64,000 bases of DNA, from assembly GCA_003344405.1 (NCBI GenBank), contig NOWV01000102.1, positions 206,974 to 270,973 on the forward strand, written 5' to 3'. The DNA is from Trichoplax sp. H2. Its lineage: Eukaryota > Placozoa > Uniplacotomia > Trichoplacea. Shown piece by piece: positions 60,794-64,000 of this stretch; positions within the stretch are counted from its first letter, which is position 1; the number at the start of each line of letters is the position of its first letter. Both the position numbers and the translations under genes were made by a program. The notes below the pieces were generated by a model. That model searched no databases and was not told where the DNA came from. It saw only the letters and a program-made list of their open reading frames with translations.

Positions 60794-63700
60794 TATCCAT
60801 TCTATGTAAGTTCAGGTCTACGTATATATATAGACATATATATATATATACATTATTTTTATCACCTTCTTTCAATTTCCTAAAATTACTGATAGCTCAT
60901 ATTCGCATTATCTTATTACCGCGATCACGGAAAATTGGATCATTTTATTCAGACTAAATCATTACATTATTGTTCCTTGTTCCTATAAATGCTAAAAAAG
61001 AAGGCAATCGTACGAAATATTTGACCCTCTTTCATATTTTCAACTCTGTTCCTTTGGTTTTATTAGAAAAAGCCAGTACCTCCAATTTTAATTATAAATT
61101 ATAACAATAGATCAATTGCAATACCTAAATTTAGCGACGTTATGATTACAATTATCACAAGCTAATATTTAACAGTCCAGTATGATTGTTGTTTCCGAAA
61201 TAGTCATGTACATGGAATTCAAACTTTATTGTATCAATCAGCAATTTTAACAATAATAATAACAATATCCTGCCAAGATTTCAAATTAATAATTGCTATG
61301 TTTCAAAAGAATTAAACTATATCCACAGAATGCCAATGATAATTTTCTTTGGCATTTCAAATCATTTAAATTATTTAATTCCTAACTATCAATTAACCAC
61401 GAAGACTGCGATCATTCTAACAGTCTTAAATATAATTTTCAATTATGTCCTACTCTGCCGTAACTTATTGGTTATATTGACATGATTCCATTCTTAATAA
61501 TCGCGAAAATATAGTCATGTAATTATACCCATGTGTTCGTATTTAGTGCTACCATTCGTACTGTTTAAGAAGCAGTACAATTATAATTACCAGGAGAATT
61601 GACCTAATATTATTCGTCTTTCGTTACAAATAAAACTTACCATATTAATAGGCCAATATGCACTCTATTCCATATTGTAACTGTTGTCTCCATATACACT
61701 TGTAATAATACTCGTAAAATAACAGCTTGAGCTTTACGCTAAAAGATGATTTTTGGACAAGCAAGGAATAAAATTGTAAATATTGATAATTTTAATTACA
61801 ACTTACAGAATTTTTATTCATCGATTTTCTAAATTAGTTAAATAAGTTAAAATATTTAAAAATTGTTTCAATTATTTAATCCAAAAGTATCTTCATGATT
61901 AGATGCTATCAGTTATTGTAAGTACTAGTAACCTTAAATCTAGTCTTATATGCTTGTACCAGGTACTACTTGTCTGACATATTTGCAGTCATTCGACGTA
62001 ATTTACGAGCATCTTTATTCTGCGACAGCTAATATTTCGTTTTAATTACTTTATAGTTAAAATACTGCAATTTGATCTCTTTTAATACTTTACTTATATC
62101 TTATGGTATTGAATATCTGTGAGTTTACACTTACTAGTATACACTGTCACTTTGATCACGTATTATAGCTATTAACTTCAGCCTCATTGCATCACATGTA
62201 GAGATAGTAAGACATTGCTCAAACATGTATTTTATTATACATCGGAGGTTGAGCTTGATATTCTTGTGTAATAATTTTACCGTTAGCGTTATAAGCAATT
62301 TCTGTACATATTGTATCTTGACTATAGTTACAAAATTATAATATGCACAGGAGTATCATGAGCGTACAATAAGAAAGTGTTAGAACTATTTTTTGTGCTG
62401 TCTAGGAAATATTACACTATACTAAATTTGTGCATTACATATGGTAATTAAATTATTTAATACTGGCTATATTTTTAAATGTCCTAGTGCAACTGTGGCT
62501 GCAAATTATAAATATGAGCAGCATCTATTAATCATAAAGACTGCCAAACATTGCTGTACGTACTACCTACAGAATTATCCATTACTGATGATACTGTCAA
62601 TTATAATGCCTTTTTATTCTGCTATCTATTAGAAATTATACTATGTTATGCCGCATATTCTCTAATACTAATTTTAAGGCTAGAATTACATTGCAGGTTT
62701 GCAGAATTTTAATAGTTTACTGCACGGACTATGATCAAGCAGTAGCGTAGCTCAAATAGAGTTATTCCTATCTATAAGTAAACGATCCTAGTTATGCCTC
62801 TATTATCTTTATAAATTTTCCAGTTTATAAATGTATATTACTTACGCTAGAGCTTAATAGTTAGTCTGCTATTACGATTAAACAGAGCCGGAAAGCAATT
62901 AGGCACATAGAAATTTTACCTAACACTTTTGTATATGAAAAATAAGCACAAATTGCATACCAATTAATAAATTCGTAATACAAACAGAAATTAATATTTT
63001 CTAGAGCACACCAAAAATAAATAAAAGAGAAATATCCTGTATTAAATGCTATAATAAAGTATATACTGAATAGCAGTGCAATCATTACAAACCACTTGAG
63101 TGCATGCATTGAGTTACTATTATAAAATTAGAGCTTTCTTTACCAAACTCGTTGCTTTTTCAACTTGATGTTATCAATTCTTTGCTCAAATGGAGATACA
63201 GCTCACATTACGCTAGAAAACTGCAATCTATTTAAATGTGTAGTAATTATCGAAAACAGACATTAATTGTAATACTTTCATGATGTACTGTATAGTCCAG
63301 TAAAATAACTTTATTCTTTTGCACTTATTATAGTACAACAATATACTATAAAAATAACGATATAAAAAATTCTTAAACAATGCAGTGTAATTGTATATCG
63401 TTTTTGAATAAAAAATATTTGGTATTTTCGAGAATTAGAGCAAGAATAAGAATGCTACGTTACAGACTTTTGAGCCTTCTAATTCACAGATCTTAACGGA
63501 CGGAATTATGGCAAATTCCCTACCGGCACGATGTATGTTTAAACTTCTAATTTTAAATAGTACCCAAGGATTCGACAAGCCATCGTTAAGCCCTAAGTTT
63601 AAAATAAACTAGATAAGCTGATTGGATGACTTCAACGATTTTAAATGTATATGACCGTAAACTATGGTATTGCTATCAGTCAAATACGGTACGATTAAGC

Positions 63701-64000
63701 TAAACGCCAGTAGATTTATTGAACAATTCTTGTAAATATAGAAATAAATAATATTATGTAATAATTTATAAATTTATCGTAAAGCCAATTTGTTCACTAC
63801 CCTTTTTGTCAACAATAATATTTACAAATATGAGGGATAAATGCACATTAAATACTTATGACTTTAAACAAACGATATATGACACCTTTGAAGTGAATAC
63901 TGATAGCTCTGATACTTAAATAGGAAAACCATCTAAATTCGAACGAAATTATAGGTCTACACCTTAAATTTAACATTTAAGATTCAAATAAAGAAGGAAT
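60794..64000. other. AT-rich spacer to the right edge
   Basis: No gene could be supported. A TA-rich microsatellite lies just after the stop of GPCR 6. Short open frames near 62441-62632 and 62861-63109 (minus) have no recognisable motif. Confidence 0.45.
60822..60852. repeat. TA-rich microsatellite
   Basis: Interrupted (TA)n run about 30 bp downstream of the GPCR 6 stop codon. Confidence 0.7.

Noticed and set aside
62861-63109. 82-codon minus-strand hydrophobic frame
   Set aside because: Aromatic/Ile-rich composition expected from AT-rich DNA; no receptor motifs such as DR or NPxxY.

Overview
The window looks like AT-rich nuclear DNA from an early-branching animal. It holds six intronless rhodopsin-like (class A) GPCR genes with long AT-rich spacers. 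That architecture, the placement of genes every 7-13 kb, and the absence of any bacterial signal (no operons, no ribosome-binding sites) fit a placozoan such as Trichoplax or Hoilungia. This organism call is an inference from style; no marker gene in the window proves it. Six runs of exactly 20 N show that it is a scaffold from a draft assembly.

Layout. 3-968: 3' part of an unrecognised Lys/Glu/Asn-rich protein with four 24-residue repeats, open at the left edge. 1276-2762: two haplotype copies of one locus joined by a gap, one carrying a solo LTR. 4977-5963: GPCR 1 (+). 12640-14090: a 1.45-kb dispersed repeat whose shorter copy lies at 54951-55803. 18934-20043: GPCR 2 (+). 22029-22457: solo LTR. 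26914-27912: GPCR 3, the only one on the minus strand. 28740-31509: a second-family solo LTR, a truncated solo LTR and a roughly 190-bp tandem array. 34143-35205: a haplotype duplication with two gaps. 35572-36007: solo LTR. 39791-40801: GPCR 4 (+). 44486-45672: haplotype duplication with a polymorphic solo LTR. 50432-50872: solo LTR in the opposite orientation. 51509-52573: GPCR 5 (+). 53734-54199: possible further LTR. 56466-57871: a locus whose two haplotypes are interleaved across two gaps around a solo LTR. 59732-60793: GPCR 6 (+). Everything else is AT-rich spacer in which I see no supportable gene, tRNA, rRNA or CRISPR.

How it fits together. The six receptors are clearly paralogues: similar length (328-369 aa), no introns, a shared TM6 core (TTxxIVGT), a shared ECL2 region with a Cys, and NPxxY in TM7. 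They look like a lineage-specific dispersed cluster. Their third DRY residue differs in almost every gene (C, V, C, Y, I, F). All six lack the TM5 proline and the TM6 Phe of the PIF switch, features also known from LGR-type receptors, yet they have only short extracellular N-termini. Ligands cannot be predicted.

The other main story is retroelement activity. At least seven LTR-only insertions, from three sequence families, begin TG and end CA. Six have a readable exact 5-bp target duplication. Three of them are present in one haplotype and absent in the other, which the duplicated haplotype segments in this scaffold show directly.
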